Assembly (NCBI GenBank): GCA_046485045.1
Contig: JAWOHT010000133.1
Span: 16,409 to 80,408, forward strand
DNA from: JAFGPL01 sp046485045
GTDB taxonomy: Bacteria > Bacteroidota > Bacteroidia > Bacteroidales > UBA10428
Direction of reading: 5' to 3'
DNA: 64,000 nt
Part shown: positions 30,440 to 39,391 of the stretch, piece after piece
How positions within the stretch are numbered: the stretch's first letter is position 1
Layout of the letters: the number at the start of each line of letters is the position of its first letter
Notes under the pieces: generated by a model
Database searches by the model: none
The model's input: the letters and a program-made list of their open reading frames with translations, nothing else
What the model was told of the DNA's origin: nothing
Translations under genes and position numbers: made by a program

Positions 30440-30973
30440 TCAAAAGGGCATAGAACTATAAGACATCGTTACAGAAAGTCTGTAATCTGTGAAGTCACAA
30501 TCTTTTGTAAAGGGTCTCACTTCAATAAAAAACTCTTTATCGTCTGCGTTAATAATCTTCCCAGTCCAAAAATATTCACTGACTTCTTCCATGTTCCCAC
30601 GATTAGCCGAGTACTCTAATTGGGAGCGGGAATCATTGTAAATATAGAGATCGTAATCTTTACCGGGGGGAGAAATCAGTTGAAAACGTATCCGAAAATA
30701 TTCCGACGATTCAGGAAACCCGGTTCGAATATTCTCTTTGGCTCTAATTTGGTAGAAATCTAAGTCATTTCTGGAAGAGACTTGTGCGACAATTTCCATG
30801 GAACTTTCTTGTACCTCGCCAATAAAATATGCACTATTAAATGAATCGTTCGGTTCGTATAAATCTGAATCGCAAATATTTTGCTTATCCTGCTTGCAGG
30901 AAGAAAAAAAAATCAGAAAAGCAGATACAAAGGTAAAAATGTGTAAATACTTGTAATTTGTTCTTTTTTTCAT
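30440..30973 (-). CDS. Lipoprotein with a PPC-like domain
   Basis: 177 residues with a lipoprotein signal (TFVSAFLIFFSSC, lipobox Cys near 26). The mature part starts SDLYEPNDSFNSAYFIGEV, followed by RNDLDFYQI and DYDLYIYNDS. This is the pattern of bacterial pre-peptidase C-terminal (PPC) beta-sandwich domains, seen in secreted proteases and adhesins. Here the domain stands alone on a lipid anchor, so a binding or structural role is more likely than catalysis. Confidence 0.7.
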   Translation of the reverse strand: MKKRTNYKYLHIFTFVSAFLIFFSSCKQDKQNICDSDLYEPNDSFNSAYFIGEVQESSMEIVAQVSSRNDLDFYQIRAKENIRTGFPESSEYFRIRFQLISPPGKDYDLYIYNDSRSQLEYSANRGNMEEVSEYFWTGKIINADDKEFFIEVRPFTKDCDFTDYRLSVTMSYSSMPF

Positions 30974-31076
30974 GGTTTATTATTTAATTGTCTTACAATG
31001 GTTTAGATATTTCATTCATGGTTATCAAAATTTATATATAACAAGGTAAATTTATCTATTCTTGATTTAAGTTAGT

Positions 31077-32780
31077 TTACTCATTATTACTTAACACCCT
31101 ATATCTGTTCGTGCCAGGATAGCCATCAACAACAGTTCTTAATTCTTTAAATTTAGTTTCATCCAGATTTTTCATATCTTTCATTGATATTTTCTTATAC
31201 TCAACACCCCAATCATTCAATTTTTGGCTCATTGAGTCATCGAACCAATACATGCAAATTTCAATTGGCTTGCCTTGTTTTTTTATTTCTGAAAAATGTT
31301 GTTGCAGTTTTCCGGTCTCCCTATACACCCAACTCAAATGAATAAATAAGACAATCAGCCCATTAACAATAATCAAACTTACCATAGTCAGGTTTAATAT
31401 GGACTTTAATTTTGATGATTTAGATAAAAACGATGCAAAAATTAAACTGATTGGAAAAAGCCATAGTTGAGGGCCAAATCTCGCCCACCAAAAATGCCTG
31501 CTTAACATCAATGAAATAAATATCGCCAAAACAGGTATTAAGAGATGCCATCGGTTTTTACCCAAAAAGATTAGCAAAAAAATCAGATAAACAAAAGACA
31601 ATATCAAAACACCACTAAAGAAAGGCCCAAAAGCGGATACTCTTAAATCATGAAAACGATACACATTCCAATCTGATATTTTTGAAGTAAAGGGTAAAAT
31701 TAATTCTGCATTTATTTGATTATTATATGGGGCATTACTTGGCCTGCTAAAATTCGCATAGAAAAACCGCATAAAAGTGGCTTTTCCCATCATGTTTTTA
31801 GGAGTTTCATATTTTTCGTTTCCGTCTTTGCCCTCAGAAGTATGACTTGGATATTCTTCTGTCCCCATAATCGGATAAAATGGATGCCCGCGATGAATGA
31901 AATTGGTCACATATGGATTATACCCGAAAACACCAACCCCCATAATCAATATAATCGCATGAATGCCAATATATTTGAAAATAAATTTTTGTTTATATAC
32001 TAAAAAATACACAAAGCCAAAGAATGCAAAAACACATAAGAAAACCAATCCTGTGAACTTAATGTTAATTATGCAAACACCGGCCAATATTCCTATAAGA
32101 AGAGACATATTACCATAAGTGCGCAACCATGAAAAAATTGCTACCATATAGATAACAAGGTGTAAATATAAATTGTTATCGTTTTGAAATGTTGTTATTT
32201 CACTCCAGACAACAGGGTGCAGTGTTACTAAAATGGCCAAGACTATCGATTTGAACTTCGAAACCTTATACTCTATGGATGTTGCATAAACCATTAATGC
32301 AACAATAGCTATCATTATTATATTCAAACACTTTCCTGCCTCAAAAGTACCTAATGTACTGTAAACAGAGGCTGAAAAATACCATGTCCCTTTTGGGAAA
32401 TGCAAAATAGATTTATGCGCTTCATCCAGGGGATTAAGAAAGGCATTCCAACCGCTTTCAAGTTTATAAATAGCTGAATGATGATACCATTGTCCGTCAA
32501 ATGTAAAGTCGAAAAATTGAGTTGAAAATAGCATTGAAAAAATAATCAGAATAAAACTGATGATTGTGGGCAAATACAATTTTATTCCACAAAACCCATC
32601 TCGTTTGCCCAAATAAATACTCAGGAAAGAAGCAATTAAAAACGACAAAGGAAAAACGACCGGCAAAACCTTGGCCGATGTCAGGAATGAAATTATTACC
32701 AAAAGATGGTTTATAAAAACAAAACCCATTAACAAAAAGGCCATATTCCAGTGTAAACGTATATTTGGAACACGTTCCAT
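31077..32780 (-). CDS. Polytopic membrane protein, GT-C glycosyltransferase-like
   Basis: 567 residues with about eleven to thirteen membrane helices and a soluble C-terminal tail (about 485-567). The extracytoplasmic loop after the third or fourth helix (FDFTFDGQWYHHSAIYKLES) has the Asp and the position of the first-loop acidic residue used by GT-C enzymes, and a PFYPIMGTEE segment follows later. I recognise no exact family. Probably a lipid-linked sugar transferase of the envelope. The gene has visibly higher AT content than gcvP. Confidence 0.6.
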   Translation of the reverse strand: MERVPNIRLHWNMAFLLMGFVFINHLLVIISFLTSAKVLPVVFPLSFLIASFLSIYLGKRDGFCGIKLYLPTIISFILIIFSMLFSTQFFDFTFDGQWYHHSAIYKLESGWNAFLNPLDEAHKSILHFPKGTWYFSASVYSTLGTFEAGKCLNIIMIAIVALMVYATSIEYKVSKFKSIVLAILVTLHPVVWSEITTFQNDNNLYLHLVIYMVAIFSWLRTYGNMSLLIGILAGVCIINIKFTGLVFLCVFAFFGFVYFLVYKQKFIFKYIGIHAIILIMGVGVFGYNPYVTNFIHRGHPFYPIMGTEEYPSHTSEGKDGNEKYETPKNMMGKATFMRFFYANFSRPSNAPYNNQINAELILPFTSKISDWNVYRFHDLRVSAFGPFFSGVLILSFVYLIFLLIFLGKNRWHLLIPVLAIFISLMLSRHFWWARFGPQLWLFPISLIFASFLSKSSKLKSILNLTMVSLIIVNGLIVLFIHLSWVYRETGKLQQHFSEIKKQGKPIEICMYWFDDSMSQKLNDWGVEYKKISMKDMKNLDETKFKELRTVVDGYPGTNRYRVLSNNE

Positions 32781-32880
32781 AAAATTTTTTAATGTTTAAA
32801 TTGAATGATTTTGAAAAATGAAATATAAATCTTCATTGATATATTAATCCTTGTCTGCTAATTTTTAGCTAAATACAAAA

Positions 32881-33273
32881 CTATTTAGTTACAATTAGAG
32901 AACTCAATATTTCTTCTACCTCTTTTGAAGAAGCAATCATTACATCTTCTACAATTCCGCCCATTGATTTAGCCAAAACTCCTGTATTCATTCGTGAAAT
33001 GTAGGATTTGCCATTGCCTTTTTCATAAACGCTTACTCTGCAAGGCATTAATGACGAAACAATTCTTTCGTCGTCTTTCAATAAAATTTTACCTGAATGT
33101 TTTGGATGACATAAAGCAAAAACTTTTATGGGTAAAACTTCTGTTCCATTCTTTTTTAATGTTTCTTGTAAATCATGAACTACTGAAACTTTCCAATTTT
33201 TTTTCTCAATTTCGGCTGTCAATTTTTCGACTGTTTCGGCAAAATTGTATTTGCTTTCATTTTCTAAAAACAT
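32881..33273 (-). CDS. DUF302 family protein
   Basis: 130 residues without a signal peptide. The DUF302 pattern is clear: FAETVEKLTAEIEKKNWKVS, VFALCHPKHSGKILLKDDER and MPCRVSVYEKGNGKSYISRM. The domain is a small alpha/beta fold of unknown function, often in thiosulfate/sulfur or redox contexts. Two cysteines (ALCHP and MPCR) could be functional. TATATTTG at 33315-33322 on the minus strand may be a -7 element. Confidence 0.85.
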   Translation of the reverse strand: MFLENESKYNFAETVEKLTAEIEKKNWKVSVVHDLQETLKKNGTEVLPIKVFALCHPKHSGKILLKDDERIVSSLMPCRVSVYEKGNGKSYISRMNTGVLAKSMGGIVEDVMIASSKEVEEILSSLIVTK

Positions 33274-33577
33274 TTGTTCGTTGTTTTGAGTGGTTTGTGT
33301 TTCAACACTTTTTCCAAATATATCTACTTTATGTTCAAAAGTTAAATATTCCTACAATATACAAATTTTTCTTACACTTTGCAGAGCACTCTTAAGATAG
33401 TTCAAAACAATGAAATATATTTTAATAAGTCAGGTTCAGCCCGGGAGGATATATGCACTTGAGGCAGGTCGACGAACACCAATTCTAACTTTTCTAAAAA
33501 ATTTTACCAGGTATTCTGGCTATATTCGCATTTTTTAACATCATTCATCCTAAAGTTCGAATTTAATTGTATTAAGC
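33274..33577. other. Divergent intergenic region, DUF302 / nudC
   Basis: 304 bases between two divergent genes. Apart from the minus-strand TATATTTG at 33315-33322, no promoter pair, operator or RNA feature was recognised. Confidence 0.4.
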
Positions 33578-34411
33578 ATGCTCCACGAAATTTATCCCCA
33601 CCGTTTCAACAACCAATTCCTCACACATAAAAGTATCGGAGAGAACGATTATATCCTTCATTATCATGATAATTCTTTGCTGCTAAAAATAGAAGGTGAA
33701 GATTTTGTGCTGCCTCAAAAAAAAGACTTTCCTGAAATGGCAGGTTCTGGAAAACATACTTTTTTATTTACCCTTGATGATTTACCATGCTTTCTTCTTT
33801 GGGATAACCCGAATGCTGACTCAGCCCGCTATCTTTATAAGGATATCAGTATATTCAGGAATATGAAGCAGCAGGAATATGCATGGATAAGCCTTGCCGG
33901 GTTTCAATTGATGAACTGGTATATACAAAACAGGTTTTGCGGTAACTGCGGAACAGCAACACAACATAAGTCCGATGAGAGGGCGATAGTATGTCTGGTG
34001 TGCGGTTTGGTTGTATATCCAAATATTTCTCCTGCAATTATAGTGGCCGTAATTAGTAATGATAAGTTACTGCTGGCCCGCGGATCGAATTTCACTGGAA
34101 GCTGGTATTCGTTGATTGCAGGATATGTTGATATTGGTGAACCACTTGAGGAGACCGTGGCGCGAGAGGTAAAGGAGGAGGTGGGGCTTGATGTATGGAA
34201 TATCAGGTACTTTAAAAGCCAGCCCTGGCCCCTGTCGGGCTCGATAATGATTGGTTTTGTAGCCGAAGCCGATGAGCACCAGCCCCTTACTATAAACAAT
34301 AAAGAAATTGCTGATGCCGCTTGGTTTACCAGGGGTTTACTACCCGAACACCCACCTGTATTAGGGATTTCGGGCGAGATGATTGAAAAGTTTGAAAAAG
34401 AAGAGTTATAA
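33578..34411 (+). CDS. nudC: NAD(+) diphosphatase (NudC, Nudix hydrolase)
   Basis: 277 residues. A four-cysteine zinc ribbon (CGNCGTATQHKSDERAIVCL plus VCG, about 126-148) precedes the Nudix box GYVDIGEPLEETVAREVKEE then VGL (about 187-209). The NudC-specific SQPWPLSGS motif follows, which separates NADH pyrophosphatases from other Nudix enzymes. It hydrolyses NAD(H) to NMN and AMP and can remove NAD caps from RNA. The N-terminal domain (about 1-110) is the usual divergent NudC domain. Confidence 0.95.
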   Translation: MLHEIYPHRFNNQFLTHKSIGENDYILHYHDNSLLLKIEGEDFVLPQKKDFPEMAGSGKHTFLFTLDDLPCFLLWDNPNADSARYLYKDISIFRNMKQQEYAWISLAGFQLMNWYIQNRFCGNCGTATQHKSDERAIVCLVCGLVVYPNISPAIIVAVISNDKLLLARGSNFTGSWYSLIAGYVDIGEPLEETVAREVKEEVGLDVWNIRYFKSQPWPLSGSIMIGFVAEADEHQPLTINNKEIADAAWFTRGLLPEHPPVLGISGEMIEKFEKEEL

Positions 34412-34496
34412 CAGGCCTTTCGTTGCACGGTTGGTTTTTTAAGCCGCCAGTTGCCGCCGCGGGCTTGGCCTGCTGCATATATCAAATATGCCGGCT

Positions 34497-35126
34497 TTAT
34501 TTTATCATCTTTACCGAAATTGGGCGATATCCCACATCTCCAATTCCAATAATACCATAAACTGTTTCACCCTTCTGAATATCCCTGTTTAAAATATTAT
34601 ATTTATATAATTCATCAAGCAAATTTTTGTTTGCTGTGCCGGCTACGGCCATATTCCCAATTGTAATGGCTGGTCCAAGTACGATTCCAATTGGATAGGT
34701 TTGAGTGGATACTCCATTATAAGTACCTTTTGTTACATATAAATTCGTAAAAGTAAATATTAAATAAGGCAAATATCCTGGTACAATCTGCTTGATAGAT
34801 TCTTTTATTACTATAGGTTCCATAGGAAATATCTGGCTTTGACCCGAAAAAAAAGCTGCATCTTTACCAATATTAATAACCGAATCTGTATAGTTCGTTA
34901 TTTTTATAGCTATCAGTTTAATCCCTCTTTTATATTCTTTTTTTGCATATTTATTATTCCCGTTTTCTCTAAGTACATCATGCTTGTACGACAGCCCTAT
35001 CCCATCTTGCAAATCATGTGAGGTGTAGTTTAACCTCGGAGGATTAATTGGTTTATAAGTAGCTGCACAGCCTGATAAAAGTATCACAAATGTGAATGTT
35101 AAAATTTTTGAAATTGCTTTTTTCAT
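34497..35126 (-). CDS. Lipoprotein of unknown function
   Basis: 209 residues with a textbook lipoprotein signal (TFTFVILLSGC, Cys at about 20). The mature part is beta-rich with a hydrophobic segment at about 110-165 (PGYLPYLIFTFTN, then YPIGIVLGPAITIGNMAVAG). No family recognised. Upstream lies a repeat block (35298-35353). Confidence 0.7.
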   Translation of the reverse strand: MKKAISKILTFTFVILLSGCAATYKPINPPRLNYTSHDLQDGIGLSYKHDVLRENGNNKYAKKEYKRGIKLIAIKITNYTDSVINIGKDAAFFSGQSQIFPMEPIVIKESIKQIVPGYLPYLIFTFTNLYVTKGTYNGVSTQTYPIGIVLGPAITIGNMAVAGTANKNLLDELYKYNILNRDIQKGETVYGIIGIGDVGYRPISVKMIK

Positions 35127-35297
35127 TGGTTAAATAATTGCATTTTGTTAAACATATTTTACTTGTTTATTAATGGATGCTAAAGCATTTGATGGTATGA
35201 TTTCGTGCGGGTTTACGAGGCGGTTCCTTTCAGTCATTGTTGACACATAATATTTTACTTGTCAAATATAACAACATTTTGAAAGGATAAGAAATAA

Positions 35298-35353
35298 CTA
35301 TCAAATTATACGATTTCAAAATTACCAAATCAAATTATACGTTTTTTTGATAG
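35298..35353. repeat. Direct 13-bp repeats framed by an inverted octamer
   Basis: ATCAAATTATACG occurs exactly at 35300-35312 and 35329-35341 (29-base period). The block is bracketed by CTATCAAA (35298-35305) and its reverse complement TTTGATAG (35346-35353). It lies about 170 bases upstream of the minus-strand lipoprotein gene and 55 bases beyond the ABC permease stop. It could be an operator region or a small hairpin. No function is shown. Confidence 0.55.
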
Positions 35354-35408
35354 CATCGATACTGTCAGGCAAATTCACGGGTTGAAAAACGAACCAAACG
35401 CACCCATG

Positions 35409-36518
35409 CTAATACCACTTAAATATTTTAAGCCCGATAAAAGACAATAGGAGTCCAGATACGCTTAACACCAAAAATTCAGGCATTATTTCTTTTACCC
35501 CGGTACCTTCGATAAAGATACTCCGGATATTGTCTGTTAAAATGGTCAGGGGTAATTTTTTGATGACTGGAATAACTGCTTCGGGAAAATTATGGTAACT
35601 GAAGAATATGCCTGAAACTATAGTCATAGGCATGCTGATGAAGTTTATCAGTCCGTTGCCCACATTTGAATTGGCGGTTCGAGAAGAGATAAGCACTGCA
35701 AAGCCCATGAAACATAAATTACCGGCAAGAAACATCATAATAAATGCAACCAGACTGCCTTGTATGGCAAGGTTGAAATAGAACCGGCTGAAAACCAGTA
35801 AAATCATAGCCTCAATTATTGTCAGGCACATCCGTGAAACAAAATGGGACAACAGGAAATAAGACTTTTTCATGGGTGTGGCAATCATTCTTCTCAGTAG
35901 CTTTCGCGAACGCATGTCAATAAAGGTATAGCTGATACCCCAAAGGATTGAGTTCATAATACCAATGGCAATAAGCCCGGGTACGAGATAATCAATATAT
36001 CTTGTGCCTACAGTGATAAGCGGTTTGATTTCTGCATTCTTAAAAACATATTGTTCTTTTTCAATAGCTGCAGAGAGTATTAGGTAATTCAGCCTTGCTT
36101 CAGCCGTTCCGGGATCAAAATGGTAATGCAGGCTATCGGCTGTTTCCATAATCATAATTGATGTCTGTCCGCGCTTTACCATAAGTATGGCCGAGTCGCG
36201 GTTTACCTGAATAATCCTGTACACCAGTCTGCCGGTTTTTTTATCCCCAAGCTCTTTTCTGTATCCGGTAATTTTACCAGATAAACTGTCGTATAATGGT
36301 TTTGAACCTGCAAGAAAATCATTTAGCTGAACATGGTTTTCAGAAACATCCCTTACAAGTGCAATGGTCTGCATGGTTTCAGCTTTTTCTGAAAAGGCCA
36401 CACCCAATACCCATGCCATCGCAATCGGAAAAATAACTGACCAGAAAACCACTCCGGGTTCTCTTAAAAAATCTTTAAACCTGATTAATATCATCTGGTA
36501 TAACGGGTGGTGCATCAT
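35409..36518 (-). CDS. ABC-2 type transporter permease
   Basis: 369 residues: one N-terminal membrane helix (about 25-45), a large extracytoplasmic domain (about 46-180) and five helices in the C-terminal half (about 185-368), the layout of ABC-2 exporters. The start lies 3 bases after the ATPase stop, so the proteins are made together. It probably exports a drug, lipid or polysaccharide. Substrate unknown. Confidence 0.88.
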   Translation of the reverse strand: MMHHPLYQMILIRFKDFLREPGVVFWSVIFPIAMAWVLGVAFSEKAETMQTIALVRDVSENHVQLNDFLAGSKPLYDSLSGKITGYRKELGDKKTGRLVYRIIQVNRDSAILMVKRGQTSIMIMETADSLHYHFDPGTAEARLNYLILSAAIEKEQYVFKNAEIKPLITVGTRYIDYLVPGLIAIGIMNSILWGISYTFIDMRSRKLLRRMIATPMKKSYFLLSHFVSRMCLTIIEAMILLVFSRFYFNLAIQGSLVAFIMMFLAGNLCFMGFAVLISSRTANSNVGNGLINFISMPMTIVSGIFFSYHNFPEAVIPVIKKLPLTILTDNIRSIFIEGTGVKEIMPEFLVLSVSGLLLSFIGLKIFKWY

Positions 36519-36521
36519 GGT

Positions 36522-37514
36522 TTATTCATTGTCTGATAAGGTTCTGCCTGTCATCTCAACAAAAAGATCTTCAAGGGTCATCTTGCGGCATTCCAGACTT
36601 TTTAAGGTATAATCGAGCGAATGTGCATGCTTCATAAATACCGGCAGTGTTTCTACAATTTCATTGATGATGAGTTTGCATTTGCCCGATTGTTCATCCC
36701 ATTCAATATTTCGTATGCCGGGGAGACACGAAAAATCGGGTTTTTGATCTGGATTGTCGGGAATAAATTCAATGATTTCGCCCGAATTATTTCCCCATAA
36801 TAGCTCGTGTAAGGTGCCGCGTGCAAGCATCCGTCCCTTATGCATAATAACTATCTTATCGCACAGGTACGATGCCTCTTCCATGTAATGGGTGGTGAGT
36901 ATCATGGTGGTCTTTTCACGTTGTTTCAGGTCGAGCAGTATTCTCCAGATTTCACGTCTCGAAGCAGGATCAAGGCCGGTGGTTGGTTCATCAAGGAGAA
37001 GGATACTGGGTTTGTTAATGAGGGCTATTCCCAGCGCCAGCCTTTGACGCTGTCCCCCCGATAAATTAACTGTATACGATTTGGTTTTCTCCTGCAGCCC
37101 TGTAAGCTCAATAATTTCGTCCACCCTTTTCCCGGATTCGGAATAAAAAGAAGCGAACAAAACAAGTGTTTCTTTCACAGTTAGCTTATCAATAAACCGT
37201 GTTTCCTGTAAAGAAATACCTATCGCACGGTGTAAAAAATCTTTATGACCGCCCCAATGTTTGTTCAACAGAAGAATTTCGCCACTATCCGGATGTTGTA
37301 AACCCTCAATCATTTCAACCAGGGTGGTTTTGCCAGCCCCGTTAGGCCCAAGCAGGGCAAGATATTCTCCTTTCTTAACTTCAAGAGAAATATCGTCTAC
37401 AGCATGCACATTTTTAAAACTCTTGCTAACATTCTTAATCTCAACAATATTTTCTGCTGCCTTTTTCAATGGGTCTGAAATGCTATCGCTGATTTTACTC
37501 CTGGTACTGCTCAA
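36522..37514 (-). CDS. ABC transporter ATP-binding protein
   Basis: 330 residues with Walker A GPNGAGKTTLVE (about 56-67), signature LSGGQRQRLALG (about 150-161), Walker B SILLLDEPTTGLDPAS and switch His in LTTHYMEE. A C-terminal extension (about 245-330) is typical of DrrA/CcmA-like exporters. Its first 20 bases overlap the end of the head-GIN gene, consistent with translational coupling in a three-gene operon. Confidence 0.93.
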   Translation of the reverse strand: MSSTRSKISDSISDPLKKAAENIVEIKNVSKSFKNVHAVDDISLEVKKGEYLALLGPNGAGKTTLVEMIEGLQHPDSGEILLLNKHWGGHKDFLHRAIGISLQETRFIDKLTVKETLVLFASFYSESGKRVDEIIELTGLQEKTKSYTVNLSGGQRQRLALGIALINKPSILLLDEPTTGLDPASRREIWRILLDLKQREKTTMILTTHYMEEASYLCDKIVIMHKGRMLARGTLHELLWGNNSGEIIEFIPDNPDQKPDFSCLPGIRNIEWDEQSGKCKLIINEIVETLPVFMKHAHSLDYTLKSLECRKMTLEDLFVEMTGRTLSDNE

Positions 37515-38181
37515 CCTTGCCCCCGACTGAAGTATTGATATTTTTTAATGCGGGGTTGCCTTTATAACTAAGATACCCGCCTGTTGATACATCTGCATCA
37601 AGAGTATTTTCCACCTGTATTTTTGCTTTCGCGTTTGAAGAGACTTTTATATTAATCTCGTCGCTTTCCACATCAAATACAGAAAGGGTTGCACCTGTGG
37701 CGACAGTAGCTTCCTGTCTCACTGCATATCCATCAGCCGCGATTAAAGCGCCCTCGGTAAGTCTGCTTCGGAGGAATTTAATATCTATATCCAGATAACC
37801 CTTTGCCCCCGATTCAAGGTCAATGGCCAATGAATCCTGTTTCATCAGGCCCGAAGTAGAAATTTCAGACCTCCCCGAACCATTGATGCTGGCAATCTCT
37901 TTATAAAATAGCTTTACCATGACTTTCATTTTGGAGAAAGAGGTTTTATCAAGCCGTAAAGTGAGCACTCCACCAGTAACTTCTGTTAAAACATTGTCAG
38001 GAGTGGTACCTTGTGCTGTTATTTCTGCCGATTCAATGTCAGCTTTTACCAATTGAACAAGAATGCCGTTTTTAACTTCAATTTTATCGAAAGCACTCAG
38101 GTTCCTGGTGTGGGCGTTCTGACCCGGGGCTGTTATTGGCATCAAGACCAGGGCAATTGCCAGAGTGAATAAATTTTTCAT
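37495..38181 (-). CDS. Exported head-GIN domain protein (DUF2807)
   Basis: 228 residues with a signal peptide (about 1-21, MKNLFTLAIALVLMPITAPG). The repeating beta pattern (FDKIEVKNGILVQLVKADIE, then LTLRLDKTSF, ISTSGLMKQDSLAIDLESGA) is that of the GIN/DUF2807 beta-helix family, common in Bacteroidota and annotated as putative adhesin. It is the first gene of the operon with the ABC exporter. Function unknown. Confidence 0.85.
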   Translation of the reverse strand: MKNLFTLAIALVLMPITAPGQNAHTRNLSAFDKIEVKNGILVQLVKADIESAEITAQGTTPDNVLTEVTGGVLTLRLDKTSFSKMKVMVKLFYKEIASINGSGRSEISTSGLMKQDSLAIDLESGAKGYLDIDIKFLRSRLTEGALIAADGYAVRQEATVATGATLSVFDVESDEINIKVSSNAKAKIQVENTLDADVSTGGYLSYKGNPALKNINTSVGGKVEQYQE

Positions 38182-38429
38182 GCCTTTTGAATGTTAATTG
38201 TTAAAATTAATGATATTCTTAATGTGTTAAGCAAACTATCCGGATAAATGTTCATTGATCTGCACAATGCATTTTTCTAACGATTTTATTAAGTACCTAT
38301 TGCAGGTTAAGAACATTGTTTTTTTTTGACAGGGCATTCATTTAAAGAATATTATTGTAAACAGATATCGTCAAATTATGGCAGAAACCTTATATTTACA
38401 TAAAACTTAACAATTCTTGATTTAATTTT

Positions 38430-39032
38430 ATGAAAAAAAATTTTGGAATACAACACGAAGAGGAAGATGAGGTGAATGTTCATTCTTTCAACCCCCTGCA
38501 AAAAATTATTGACAAAAAATTCCTTGAAGAAAGAACAATCTTTCTCTGGGGCGAGGTAAACGATGAATCTTCAAGAGATATTGTAAGTAAGCTCATTTAC
38601 CTTGAAAAGCAAAAAACGGGCGAAAAGATTACATTCTTTATCAACAGTCCCGGTGGTATGGTAACATCTGGAATGGCTATTTACGATACCATGCAGCTTA
38701 TCAGTTCACCTGTTTCAACCGTTTGTATGGGTTTGGCAGCCTCAATGGGTTCAATTCTGCTTTCGGCAGGTATTAAGGGCGAACGGTATATTTATCCGTA
38801 TGCCGAGGTGATGATCCATCAGCCAAGCGTGGGGATGATTCGCGGCGCTGCTGCCGATATTGAAATACACACACGCCAGATTGTCAAAACCAGGAATATC
38901 TCGGCAGAAATACTTGCCAAAAACTGCGGACAAACCACCGAAAAGATATTAAAAGATTTTAACCGCGACTACTGGATGGATGCCAGGGAAAGCATAGAAT
39001 ACGGGATTGTGGATAAAATTTATTCTTTTTAA
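38430..39032 (+). CDS. clpP: ClpP-family serine protease subunit, stand-alone
   Basis: 200 residues. Catalytic triad motifs are complete: Ser in GLAASMGSILLSAG, His in EVMIHQPSVG, Asp in FNRDYWMDARES. The N-terminus (EEEDEVNVHSFNPLQK) differs from the usual ClpP axial-loop region, and no clpX or tig gene is adjacent. It may be a second ClpP paralog. The chaperone partner is unknown. Confidence 0.9.
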   Translation: MKKNFGIQHEEEDEVNVHSFNPLQKIIDKKFLEERTIFLWGEVNDESSRDIVSKLIYLEKQKTGEKITFFINSPGGMVTSGMAIYDTMQLISSPVSTVCMGLAASMGSILLSAGIKGERYIYPYAEVMIHQPSVGMIRGAAADIEIHTRQIVKTRNISAEILAKNCGQTTEKILKDFNRDYWMDARESIEYGIVDKIYSF

Positions 39033-39391
39033 TGTAATGCAAAATGGGTAAACTGCCTGCTCGAGAACAGGCATTTGAACTGCTTACAAAATAGCAATCT
39101 TTGATAGCGATTAAGATTGGCTTCGCCGAGCTTTGGTTCGCTTATATAAAATCGAAACTAACCGGAAGTAAATCTGATGTTGTGCCGGGTATTGCTGCTA
39201 CAGACCAATATCATCAATCTGATATGATTGAATTCAACAACGCTGGTTCAATTAAAAGTGAACTAATTAAAACCCTTATGCGAAAAATCGGGACTTAATT
39301 GCTACTGCGTCTGTTGTTGCCCTATTTGTTAATAAATAAACCGGTTTCCCTTGGATTTAAGTTATATTTTAGCCTCATTACAGGAGGTTGT
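39033..39391. other. Spacer between clpP and the histidine kinase gene
   Basis: 359 bases. TGCCTG (39054-39059) can pair with CAGGCA (39068-39073), a weak hairpin 22 bases after the clpP stop that might terminate transcription, though the T tract is short. A plus-strand frame of 65 codons (39101-39298) has no recognisable domain and was not called. CAGGAGG at 39381-39387 is a strong ribosome binding site for the following gene. Confidence 0.4.

Noticed and set aside
39101..39298. 65-codon plus-strand frame after clpP
   Set aside because: No homology recognised and no ribosome binding site. Treated as spacer.
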